Of a DNA stretch of 64,000 nt, positions 52,383-60,377 are shown piece by piece. The translations under genes and the position numbers were made by a program. Origin of the DNA: an uncultured Desulfuromusa sp. GTDB lineage: Bacteria > Desulfobacterota > Desulfuromonadia > Desulfuromonadales > Geopsychrobacteraceae. Each line of letters starts with the position of its first letter. Positions within the stretch are counted from its first letter, which is position 1. The stretch spans positions 255,202-319,201 of the forward strand of contig NZ_OY776576.1 in assembly GCF_963675815.1 (NCBI RefSeq), given 5' to 3'. The notes below the pieces were generated by a model. That model made no database searches and was not told the DNA's origin. It saw only the letters and a list, made by a program, of their open reading frames with translations.

Positions 52383-53183
52383 CTAAGCTTTTCCAGTCCC
52401 CTTAAACTGAAGATACAACACATAGCTCGCCCAAAGTATGGCGGAAATCATCAGGAACGAACCGAAGCCGTGAGCCAATCGGGCCAATATCTGGTCGTGG
52501 TGTAGCATGCCGGTTTCAGTCAGCAGGTATTCCCAATCGTGAAACCCGTAAGGGGCCGAACTGCCGGTATTGTCACCGACGAGTGGCAAGATCCCAGCGC
52601 TTGCATCATTAATATAGGGGGCGATGTCGAGAAAGTTCTCCCCGAACCACCAACTACAAACTGCGGCATCAAAAGGATCGCGGGTTTTAAACAGCAACGT
52701 TCCTCCGCAGATCAACGGAACCAGGAGTTGCCCCAAGGTACCACCCAGAGTCGTAATAAACTGCCCAAAAGGGCGAAAGACCACATGCCCCGCTTCATGA
52801 AATGGCAGGTTCACCAGATGCAGCAGGCTTTCTCCAGCATTGTTACTGGCAATACTGACAAACACCAGCTTGCTGCCCCAGATGATCATCCCCAGCAGGA
52901 TCAGCCCTCGACCCCAGACGATAAGGCTATTAGTTTCGCTGCTCTCAGGAAAAAACAGATGTCGCAATGTATCCTGGGACTGGCTCCGCAGGTACTGTTC
53001 ATCTTGATGTCCAATGCCAGAACCATTACCGATGCAATTATCATCCAGCGACTGGGCCAGCTCTCCTACGGGAACCAGTCCCAAGTCAGCAGGTCGTGAT
53101 TTGATCTTGGCAAAGATCACCCCGCACAAAAGGCAGGTTTCACCACCTGGTTGATTTTCATGTCCACATTTCGGGCAGATCAT
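52383..53183 (-). CDS. zinc-ribbon membrane metalloprotease-like protein
   Basis: 266 residues from the ATG at 53183 (TTGGAG site). It begins with a zinc ribbon, MICPKCGHENQPGGETCLLC, and then has about five hydrophobic segments with the zinc-protease motif LPFHEAGHVVF (HExxH) in the second. This looks like a site-2-protease/M50-type membrane peptidase, although the second metal-ligand motif (NxxPxxxLDG) is absent. A REP-like palindrome lies immediately upstream. It stands alone between the secretion operon and the RHS region. Confidence 0.8.
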   Translation of the reverse strand: MICPKCGHENQPGGETCLLCGVIFAKIKSRPADLGLVPVGELAQSLDDNCIGNGSGIGHQDEQYLRSQSQDTLRHLFFPESSETNSLIVWGRGLILLGMIIWGSKLVFVSIASNNAGESLLHLVNLPFHEAGHVVFRPFGQFITTLGGTLGQLLVPLICGGTLLFKTRDPFDAAVCSWWFGENFLDIAPYINDASAGILPLVGDNTGSSAPYGFHDWEYLLTETGMLHHDQILARLAHGFGSFLMISAILWASYVLYLQFKGTGKA

Positions 53184-53195
53184 TTTTTCTCCAAG

Positions 53196-53236
53196 GGGAC
53201 TGGCTCCATTTAGCTTTATCAAATGGTGCCTGTCCC
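53196..53236. repeat. REP-like palindrome upstream of the metalloprotease-like gene
   Basis: GGGACTGGCTCC and GGTGCCTGTCCC form an inverted repeat around a 17-base A/T-rich loop, ending 13 bases before the start codon at 53183. Confidence 0.65.
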
Positions 53237-53282
53237 TCTCCAAGTAAACCAACAGCAATAAATCAATGAATTAAAGTAGCCT

Positions 53283-53372
53283 GTCCCCTTTACCCTTTAT
53301 GTCCCCTTTACCCTTTATGTCCCCTTTACCCTTTATGTCCCCTTTACCCTTTATGTCCCCTTTACCCTTTAC
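53283..53372. repeat. 18-bp minisatellite
   Basis: The unit GTCCCCTTTACCCTTTAT is repeated four times exactly, plus a fifth unit with a changed last base. The unit shares its TGTCCCCTTTA core with the 3' tails of the RHS modules. Confidence 0.95.
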
Positions 53373-53508
53373 GCCGCCTCCCTTACGAGAAGCCGACGCA
53401 TGACTCGGGGTCACGGCTGGTCGCTAGCCTTTACCACACAGGGACTTACAACCCTTCATTCTTTACCGGCTTTTACCGGCGCTTTCAGTCTGCCCCCTTT
53501 ATTGGTTC
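53373..53508 (-). repeat. truncated copy of the RHS spacer block
   Basis: About 135 bases matching the distal end of the 55215-55515 block (GACTCGGGGTCACGGCTGGT and the flanking GCCGCCTCCCTTACGAGAAG are the same). It ends in TGCCCCCTTTATTGG next to the last module. The rest of the block is missing, replaced by the minisatellite. Confidence 0.85.
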
Positions 53509-53510
53509 CT

Positions 53511-53852
53511 CTAAAAGTCTAACATCTGCCGAACCATAACAAGCAATCCAAGAAGTTCCCATCCGACAGAAACAAAGAAGACATACCGAACTTTTTGAAA
53601 CAATGAAAACTTTTTATTGAGCACATAAACTAATGCTATATAAGTAATAATCGCGATTACCGTTTCCGGATAGTGTTTTATAAGCTTAAATGGATAAATC
53701 ATTAATAAAAATGGAAAACTAAACAATAAATCGATTGATATGGATCCTTTTTCGATAACTCCTGGAAATACTGCGATGAAAGCTATAGTGGTTAGTAATG
53801 AAAGCAACCATCCTTTCAACAAAATGTAAAATGTGTTCAATTTAATCTCCAT
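53511..53852 (-). CDS. membrane protein, candidate immunity for RHS module 5
   Basis: 113 residues with about four hydrophobic segments (LKGWLLSLLTTIAFIAVFPG, LLFSFPFLLMIYPFKLI, VIAIITYIALVYVL, VFFVSVGWELLGLLVM). It is A/T-rich compared with the RHS cores and starts three bases after the stop of the module-5 C-terminal domain. This position and size are those of an immunity protein. No family is recognised. Confidence 0.65.
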   Translation of the reverse strand: MEIKLNTFYILLKGWLLSLLTTIAFIAVFPGVIEKGSISIDLLFSFPFLLMIYPFKLIKHYPETVIAIITYIALVYVLNKKFSLFQKVRYVFFVSVGWELLGLLVMVRQMLDF

Positions 53853-53854
53853 CT

Positions 53855-54999
53855 TTATCTAACTCTCACCCTTCTATTGCGACCTCGCCCTCCGGGATAG
53901 GTTCTGTAAGTCGGATTTTCTCTAAAATATCTTCTAGACTCTTGATAGGCTTCTTCGCCTAAATCATCGGCAACATCACTAGGCCCATTCGGCCCACCTT
54001 TGTCTTTTCTCATATGTTTATAAACTGTTTCTAGGTGATTCCACCAATCACTTGGCACAGGATATTCGTCAGCAGTACCTCTACATCCCTTATATGGATG
54101 ACTCTCATCTACTAAAGCACCTGATTTATCATAAAAGCATTCAGCGGTTGGCCTATCATCACACTTTTCCTCTCGTACTTCTAAATAACCATCAAAACCA
54201 CAATGATAACGAGCCGGGTTCCCTGGATAAGGCCTCCAATGGTTTGCCTCAGCCTGAACACCTTCCTTTTTAAAGGGCATTTTCGAGTTAACCCCATGAA
54301 ATCAATTGCATTAATTGGATCCCCACCAACGTACGCATACAAATTTATCCCACCAGCAAACCCAACAGGATCAACCTGAGTATACCGTCCTGTCCCCGGA
54401 TCATAAGTCCGATTCCAGTTGTAGTGGAGATCGGTTTCCGCATCATAATACTGCCCCGGAAACCGCAGGTTGTTCTCCACAGTGGACAGCGGATCTATGT
54501 TGGCTTTTCCGAAGGCGGCGTAGTTTGCACTCCAGGCGATCTCTCCGGTCGTAGCATTGGTTAACCGCTGCGGCGTCCCCAGATGATCATTGTGATAGAA
54601 GTAGAGTCCTGTGTTGTCGCGCATATAGAGGGGATTCGTCCCCCATAGACTGTCGGGTTGCCAACCGTAACTTTTCTGCCAACTGCCGGTATTGCTGTAT
54701 TCGCCAATCAACCCTTCGTCGGCATAAAGATAGTAAGTGGTTGTCGTCCCTATTGTCTTGCTGATTCTTCTGCCGAAGGGATCATAACTGTAGGTGTCGG
54801 TGCGGCCATCCGGCAGGTCGACTTGACTGAGGCGATTTTTGGCGTTGTAGTGGTAGGTGGTGACGAGGGGGACAGGCACCCCTTAGGAGCCAGTCCCTTC
54901 GGTCTTTTTCGTGGTGTTGCCGTTGTTGTCGTATTCGTAGCTGGTGGTGCCGGAGAAATTACAAGGGATAGTCCCGATGTTGTTTTTGTATAGATTCAA
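53855..54999 (-). pseudogene. RHS module 5: core with stop and frameshift, C-terminal toxin-like domain
   Basis: It starts at a TTG (54999) behind AAAGGAGGGGG, encoding MNLYKNNIGTIPCNFSGTTS. An in-frame TAA at 54883-54885 replaces the CAA of sister modules; a GTG six bases later could restart translation. The RHS core runs through SYDPFGRRISKTIG, NDHLGTPQRLTNATTGE and RTYDPGTGRYTQVDPVGFAG to DPINAIDFMGL. Then one base is missing in an A run near 54270. The next frame gives a Cys-containing domain of about 140 residues (AECFYDKSGALVDE, GTADEYPVPSDWW). Its pattern resembles the end of module 1. Confidence 0.85.
54869..54897. repeat. REP-like palindrome inside RHS module 5
   Basis: GGGACAGGCACC, five bases, then GGAGCCAGTCCC. 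It adds about six codons relative to the equivalent region of module 4. The premature TAA of this module lies in its loop. Confidence 0.7.
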
Positions 55000-55000
55000 T

Positions 55001-55214
55001 GTATCCCCCTCCTTTCTGCAATGAAAGCCAAGACCGGTTAATATTTAAAAACCAAAAACCCCTTGAACACGGATCAAATCTGATGACGCGGATTTAAAAC
55101 CCATAAACCGATTTTGACTTTGCCTTTAAATCCGCCTTTATCCGTCCAATCAGTATTTATCCGCGTCCCATGCCTTTAAAAACTTATTCCTCATTGGGGA
55201 CCGACTATTTTTTG
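55001..55214. repeat. RHS spacer block, proximal part (copy B)
   Basis: Shared with 59504-59854 and 61739-61951. It carries the ribosome site of the downstream RHS module at one end and an inverted repeat (GCGGATTTAAA / TTTAAATCCGC) in the middle. No gene is seen. Confidence 0.85.
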
Positions 55215-55515
55215 TAGTTCAAAAGTTGCCTGTCACACTCAGAGCAATGGCACGGGTCCGAAACGCCACTCGCGATTTACGCAACGTTTCGTGCTGTTTT
55301 CCCCATCAGGCTACGAGGTCAACAACCCGGTTAAGGTGATTTCGGAGCTCAATAGCCCGGCCTACCCGCCCCCTGTCAACGCTTCGCCGCCTCCCTTACG
55401 AGAAGCCGACGCATGACTCGGGGTCATGGCTGGTCGCTAGCCTTTACCATGTAGGGGACTTTCACCCCTCGATCCATGCCGACTTTTATCGGCGCTTTCA
55501 GCCTGTTCCCTTTAT
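55215..55515 (-). ncRNA. structured RNA candidate, HEARO/omega-RNA-like or group II intron-like (copy B)
   Basis: About 300 bases nearly identical to 59855-60155 and 61952-62253. On the minus strand it can form GGGG-TGAAAGT-CCCC, a GGCT/AGCC stem, a GTAA (GNRA) tetraloop hairpin (GCTTCTC/GGGAGGC), and long-range stems around GTTGACAGGGGGCGGG. Dense G/C stems, a GNRA loop and exact conservation without a reading frame point to a functional RNA. The element follows ATAA after the immunity gene, as reported for HEARO elements. No IscB-type nuclease gene accompanies it. Identity is unproven. Confidence 0.45.
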
Positions 55516-55525
55516 TGTTTCTCGT

Positions 55526-56098
55526 TCATTCGATGGAAATATTGGGAAATAGGTGAAGCTCTGCCTCATCTTGACAAATGTCTGACCCAATTGGTGAGCT
55601 TAAAACCGTAAGGGTAAGGTTAGTTCCCCGAAATAAACGACCATTGAAATTGAATGGAATCTGTATAATGTTTACACCATATAAAAACATATTTTTTCCA
55701 AAATTTTCATTTATATAAAGAGGCATTAAGTCTGATGAAATCCCAGAGTATAGCTTGTTATTGCTATCAAATATTTCAACCTTTATCTTCAACCCAGCTA
55801 GGTCAGACAGTTTATGGCTTCTATCACGAAAGATAATGTTCAGATTATGAGCTAATGGATAATTACTACGCAAAATATATTTCTTCTCATAACCAGTGCA
55901 ATTGAACTTAAAGGCTCTGTCTAAGACAATACTATTAATTTTGTTTTTCTCATGCTTGTTTTGATAATATATTTTTCTCATTATTTCAGGAAAAGGCCAG
56001 TACCCCCCTATAATTTTAATAAAACAAAATAAAATCAAAGTTAGGCCTAGAGCAAAGGATAAGATTGTCGTTCTTTTTTCTTTGTAATTAAAAAGCAT
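55526..56098 (-). CDS. membrane-anchored protein, candidate immunity for RHS module 4
   Basis: 190 residues from the ATG at 56098 (GGGAGAAG site), overlapping the end of the module-4 RHS gene by 11 bases. One N-terminal membrane helix (ILSFALGLTLILFCFIKIIG) followed by a mostly beta extracytoplasmic domain. A/T-rich. No family is recognised; position suggests an immunity function. Confidence 0.65.
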   Translation of the reverse strand: MLFNYKEKRTTILSFALGLTLILFCFIKIIGGYWPFPEIMRKIYYQNKHEKNKINSIVLDRAFKFNCTGYEKKYILRSNYPLAHNLNIIFRDRSHKLSDLAGLKIKVEIFDSNNKLYSGISSDLMPLYINENFGKNMFLYGVNIIQIPFNFNGRLFRGTNLTLTVLSSPIGSDICQDEAELHLFPNISIE

Positions 56099-57839
56099 TT
56101 CTTCTCCCAAAAGGACGGTATTTAACCTTCCCACCCAACTTTTTATATTCGTCTCTTAACGCTGATGAATAATCTTGGCAATTGTTACTCCACAAAACAT
56201 AGTCTGCGGGGTCAAACTGACCCGTATTATTGACATTCTGAGCGGCCTTTCTAATTATCTGATCGTCATACTGCCACGGAGAGATAGAATAATCATCCGA
56301 GCACTCCCCTCCCATCACACCTCTCGGATTACCTTGTGAATCAGGACCAAAATAGCCAACATCATCATGTGTCCCATCCTCATAAAAACCATGTTCATGG
56401 TAAGGTCCCAGATTCACCAGGTCCAGCATAATATTAAGAGCCATCCCAGCACCTCCTAAGCTCGGCAGCAAATTCCTGCTCCCAGGTGGAGTGCCGCTAA
56501 GGGCTGCTTTGCTAAACCTGAACAACCCCATTTCATCTATATAATTTATTGGATCATCCCCTGTATAGTCAAAAAAGTTAATCCCCCCCATCAACCCAAT
56601 CGGATCAACCTGTGTATACCGCCCCGTCCCCGGATCATAAGTCCGATGCCAGTTATAATGGAGGTCGGTTTCCTGGTCGTAGTATTGCCCCGGAAACCTC
56701 AGGTTATTCTCCACAGTCGACAGCGGATCAATAGTGGCCTTACCGAAGGCGGCGTAGTTTGCACTCCAGACAATCTCTCCGGTTGTGGCATTTGTGAGCC
56801 GCTGTGGGGTGCCGAGATGATCATTGTGATAATAGTAGAGTCCTGTGCTATCCCGCATATAGAGGGGATCGGTGCCCCACAGGCTGTTGGGTTGCCAACC
56901 ATAACTCTTCTGCCAACTGCCGGTATTACTGTATTCGCCAATCACCCCTTCGTCGGCATAGAGGTACCAGGTGATGATGCTGCCGACCTGTTTTTTGATC
57001 CGGCGGCCGAAGGGGTCGTAGCTGTAATCGGCAACTCTTCCGTCGGCCAGGATGACGCGGGAGAGGCGGTTGCGGCTGTTGTACTGGTAGCGGGTGATCT
57101 GGCCCCCTTCGGTCTTTTGGGTGGTGTTGCCGTTGCTGTCGTAGGTATAGGTGGCGGCGCTGCTGTCGAGCAGTTCGTTGTTCTGGTTGTGACTCCAGCT
57201 GCCGGGGGTGGTGCTGCTGGTCAAGCGGTTGCCGACCTGGTCGTAACTGTAGGCTTCATCTGCCAGGCCGCTGCTGTCGGGATGGTCGGCACTGGTGAGT
57301 TGATAGAGATCGTCGTAACCGTAGCTGGTGGTGCCGGCGAGGGCGCCAATCTGGTTGATATTGCCGCTAGGGTCAAACTGATAGTCTCGGGCCTGGATGA
57401 TGGTGGTGCCGTTTTGGGTGTCGATGCGGCTCAGCCAGCCGTTTTCGTTGTAGCCGTAGTCGCTGTTGGTGCCGTTGCCGTAGTTGATTTTGCTGATCCG
57501 GGTTTTATCAATCATCAGGTCGATGGCCTGGCCGTCGAAGCTGATCTTGCTTAAGCGGTTGTTCTTCAGGTATTCGTAGCTATGGAGGATCCCTTCGGCG
57601 TCGGTGTAAGTGTTTTTGTTGCCGCGCCAGTCGTAGCTATAGCTGGTGCTTTTGCTGAAGGGGCCGTAGTTGATGGTTTCTTGGGTTTTGCGGTTCAGTT
57701 CGCCGTAAACGAGGGTACCGCTGATGCTGCCGTTGTCCCAGGTGAGCAGGTTGCTGTTGTCGCTGATCAGACAAACGGCAGCATTGCGGTTGCTACCAAC
57801 CTGTTTGATCTCAACTTTTCCCCGTAAAACTGTTACCAC
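56088..57839 (-). CDS. RHS module 4: intact RHS tip protein with permuted papain-like C-terminus
   Basis: 583 residues from a GTG at 57839 behind AGGAGGGG; no signal peptide. About 440 residues of RHS/YD repeats (YSYDWRGNKNTYTDAEG, YDSNGNTTQKTEGGQITRYQ) end in the hyperconserved RHS core: DHLGTPQRLTNATTGEIVWS, RFPGQYYDQETDLHYNWHRT and DPINYIDEMGLF. The variable C-terminus (about 143 residues) has HEHGFYEDGTHDDVGYFG and later LWSNNCQDYSSALRDEYKKL. A His motif before an N-C-Q motif is the order of permuted NlpC/P60 (LRAT-like) folds, so a cysteine-dependent peptidase or acyltransferase toxin is likely. An adjacent immunity-like gene supports this. Confidence 0.85.
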   Translation of the reverse strand: MVTVLRGKVEIKQVGSNRNAAVCLISDNSNLLTWDNGSISGTLVYGELNRKTQETINYGPFSKSTSYSYDWRGNKNTYTDAEGILHSYEYLKNNRLSKISFDGQAIDLMIDKTRISKINYGNGTNSDYGYNENGWLSRIDTQNGTTIIQARDYQFDPSGNINQIGALAGTTSYGYDDLYQLTSADHPDSSGLADEAYSYDQVGNRLTSSTTPGSWSHNQNNELLDSSAATYTYDSNGNTTQKTEGGQITRYQYNSRNRLSRVILADGRVADYSYDPFGRRIKKQVGSIITWYLYADEGVIGEYSNTGSWQKSYGWQPNSLWGTDPLYMRDSTGLYYYHNDHLGTPQRLTNATTGEIVWSANYAAFGKATIDPLSTVENNLRFPGQYYDQETDLHYNWHRTYDPGTGRYTQVDPIGLMGGINFFDYTGDDPINYIDEMGLFRFSKAALSGTPPGSRNLLPSLGGAGMALNIMLDLVNLGPYHEHGFYEDGTHDDVGYFGPDSQGNPRGVMGGECSDDYSISPWQYDDQIIRKAAQNVNNTGQFDPADYVLWSNNCQDYSSALRDEYKKLGGKVKYRPFGRRNAF

Positions 57840-57992
57840 GTCCCCTCCTAGATTTTTCCTTTGCTTTCGATTTCCCGACTATGTGTCGCTGTTAACTACG
57901 GCTATGTCTACATTCCGTGAAATGTGTAGACGCGACCCCTCTGACCCCGACCCCTCAGGTCCACCACAGCCTGTACCCTTTATTGTTTCCGC

Positions 57993-58622
57993 TTAAGATT
58001 TCCAACCTTTTGGAGGCCGATAGATTTGATCTATTATCATTTTTTCATCAAACGTCCTTTCCCTCCCGATAGATTCTCTTACAGCGTTGCGAACCTCTCG
58101 CAATTCATTTGTAATAGTGAAATTCTGTGAATTTAAATACTTGTTATTGTTGCTTCCTAGTAAAAATAAAGATCTTGCTATTTCATATTTATTGTCTCTT
58201 AAACCATCCCCACTCAAACCATCAATTCTCTCGCCAAGAAAATTAACATTATCTAAAATCCCAATCACTCCAATTGCTGTAATAAGGTTATACTTCATCA
58301 AGTCATAGCCATCAATTGACTCATATTTGACATAAATATTTAGAAAATGACGATTTAATCTTTCGATACCGAAAACACTCCCAATCCGAATATACTGGTT
58401 TATTAAATATTTCCTCTTTCCTAACCTAAGATCTTCTAAAATAGCATTCTCAACTTTATCTACAGGCATAGAGTAAATGAAGCGTGTACAAATATCCTCA
58501 CATCTAGATCCAGCATCTGAAAAAGATAAAACATGAGCTAAAACAACAAATCTGTTAATGAAAAATACCAGCAATGTAATAAAGAACAAAGCAAGTGCTA
58601 TATATTTGACTTTAGAAATCAT
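57993..58622 (-). CDS. membrane-anchored protein, candidate immunity for RHS module 3
   Basis: 209 residues from the ATG at 58622, overlapping the end of the module-3 C-terminal domain by 11 bases. One N-terminal helix (YIALALFFITLLVFFINRFV), then a helical domain with SRCEDICTRFIYSMP and KYLINQYIRIGSVFGIERL. A/T-rich. Not recognised. The 153 bases between it and the next module lack the structured RNA block that follows the other modules. Confidence 0.6.
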   Translation of the reverse strand: MISKVKYIALALFFITLLVFFINRFVVLAHVLSFSDAGSRCEDICTRFIYSMPVDKVENAILEDLRLGKRKYLINQYIRIGSVFGIERLNRHFLNIYVKYESIDGYDLMKYNLITAIGVIGILDNVNFLGERIDGLSGDGLRDNKYEIARSLFLLGSNNNKYLNSQNFTITNELREVRNAVRESIGRERTFDEKMIIDQIYRPPKGWKS

Positions 58623-59503
58623 ATTTAAACTCTTCTGCAGGTATTGACTGTCCACCACTGCCAGGAATAACAACAATTTCACCATGATAGGTATAATCAC
58701 CAACAACTACGTCATAAGGCTTATTATTTTCTTTATCATAGAAATCAGTTGGTGTCCTTCCCGTTTCCTTCTTTGTACAATCATCATAGCAGATATACCA
58801 CCATCGCTTTCTGTCAACCCTTGTTTCCCAATGCTTGCTCACTTCTGTATACTTTACTACTGTAGGTTCTCCGCTTGTAGGAGTTACGCGGCCCCTAATG
58901 GTTACAGTTGCAATAGCTGAAGCTTTCAATATCGCCAACCATCTATCGCCCTCTGGTTCAGACCACCAAGATTTCAATGTCTCCGGTTCAGCCTTTACGA
59001 GTACGTGCTTACAAAACAAGCCAGACTAATCCAAGAAAAGTATTGGGTTCAACCTAGAATAAGCATAAGAATTCATCCCCCCAGCAAACCCAATGGGATC
59101 AATCTGCGTATACCGTCCCGTCCCCGGATCATAAGTCCGATTCCAACCATAGACCATTCGGTTTCCAACCATAGCTTTTCTGCCAACTGCCGGTATTACT
59201 GTACTCACCAATCAACCCTTCATCCGCATAGAGATAGTAAGTGGTTGTGGTCTCGACCGTCTTACTCACATGCCGTCCAAAGGGATCATAACTGTAGGTC
59301 GCGGTGCGGCCATCCGGCAGGTCGGCTTGACTGAAGCGATTCTTGGCGTTGTAGTGGTAAGTGGTGACGAGGGGGACAGGCACCCCTTGGGAGCCGGTCC
59401 CTTCGGTCTTTTTCGTGGTATTGCCGTTGTTGTCGTATTCGTAGCTGGTGGTGCCGGAGAAATTACAGGGGATAGGCCCGATGTTGTTTTTGTATAGATT
59501 CAA
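58612..59503 (-). pseudogene. RHS module 3: degenerate core and C-terminal domain
   Basis: A TTG start at 59503 (MNLYKNNIGPIPCNFSGTTS) behind AAGGAGGGGG. The core is normal to GSWQKSYGWKPNGLW near 59150. There it jumps, with a frameshift, to WNRTYDPGTGRYTQIDPIGF, so about 85 codons are deleted between two similar TATGGTTGGAA sites. An in-frame TAG (59026-59028) then cuts FLD from SGLFCKHVLVKAEPETLKSW. The remaining C-terminal domain (135 residues, with WWYICYDDCTKKETGRTPTD and GEIVVIPGSGGQSIPAEEF) is unlike the other modules. Confidence 0.82.
59373..59401. repeat. REP-like palindrome inside RHS module 3
   Basis: GGGACAGGCACC, five bases, then GGAGCCGGTCCC, read through in frame as TGSQGVPVPLVT by the RHS gene. 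Confidence 0.7.
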
Positions 59504-59854
59504 TGTATCCCCCTCCTTTCTGCAATTAAAGCCAAGACCGGTTAATATTTAAAACCAAAAAACCTTGGACACGGATCAAATCTGATTTACGCTGATTTAA
59601 AGCCTCAACCAAAAAAACGAGTTTTGCTTTTGATCTTAATCCGCTTTGATCCGTCCAATCCGTGTTTATCCGTGTGCTAAAGCCTTTAAAACCAAAAAAC
59701 CTTTGGACACGGATCAAATCTGATGACACGGATTTAAAACCTTACATACCGCTTTGGACTTTGCCTTTAAATCCGCCTTGATCCGTCCAATCAGTATTTA
59801 TCCGCGTCCCATGCCTTTAAAAACTTATTCCTCATTGGGGACCGACTATTTTTT
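59504..59854. repeat. RHS spacer block, proximal part (copy C, extended)
   Basis: As copy B but about 135 bases longer: the segment around CACGGATCAAATCTGAT is present twice (near 59570 and 59710). No gene is seen. Confidence 0.82.
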
Positions 59855-60155
59855 GTAGTTCAAAAGTTGCCTGTCAAACTCAGAGCAATGGCACGGGTCC
59901 AAAACGCCACTCGCGATTTACGCAACGTTTCGTGCTGTCTTCCCCATCAGGCTACGAGGTTAACAACCCGGTTAAGGTGATTTCGGAGCTCAACAGCCCG
60001 GCCTACCCGCCCCCTGTCAACGCTTCGCCGCCTCCCTTACGAGAAGCCGACGCATGACTCGGGGTCACGGCTGGTCGCTAGCCTTTACCATGTAGGAGAC
60101 TTTCACCCCTCGATCCATGCCGACTTTTATCGGCGCTTTCAGCCTATCCCCTTTA
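59855..60155 (-). ncRNA. structured RNA candidate (copy C)
   Basis: Near-identical to 55215-55515 (a few substitutions only), with all stems kept. It begins after the immunity gene of module 2, whose TAA stop lies in the conserved CAATAAAGGGG junction itself. Confidence 0.45.
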
Positions 60156-60377
60156 TTGTTTCCTGTCTTTTTTCTCAATACTATCCTGCGGCCCCTTATA
60201 TTCAACAGCACCCTTGGCGGGTTTATCGCCTGAATACATAATGATTATAAACGAGATAATTAAGGGTATAAAAGCGCACAAAAAAGAAATCAGCAGCCTG
60301 TTTTTTAAAGATATTTTGAAAGCAAGTAAAAAAACAATTACACCAACTCCTAAAAAAATAAAAAATAATTTAATCAT
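60153..60377 (-). CDS. small membrane protein, candidate immunity for RHS module 2
   Basis: 74 residues, two membrane helices (MIKLFFIFLGVGVIVFLLAF and LISFLCAFIPLIISFIIIMY) and a charged tail. The start overlaps the stop of the RHS gene as ATGA, so translation is coupled, as usual for toxin-immunity pairs. No family is recognised. Confidence 0.68.
   Translation of the reverse strand: MIKLFFIFLGVGVIVFLLAFKISLKNRLLISFLCAFIPLIISFIIIMYSGDKPAKGAVEYKGPQDSIEKKDRKQ

Noticed and set aside
53283..53372. CRISPR-like array
   Set aside because: Units are contiguous 18-base copies without unique spacers, so it is a minisatellite.
55215..55515. Integron attC site or ordinary insertion sequence as explanation of the spacer block
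   Set aside because: No attC core-site pairs, no integrase or transposase frame and no terminal inverted repeats were seen in any copy.
56646..57554. Open frame of 302 codons on the plus strand, antisense to RHS module 4
   Set aside because: It is the mirror of the G/C-rich RHS repeats, which leave long antisense frames. It has no ribosome site and a low-complexity Val/Ala/Gly composition.
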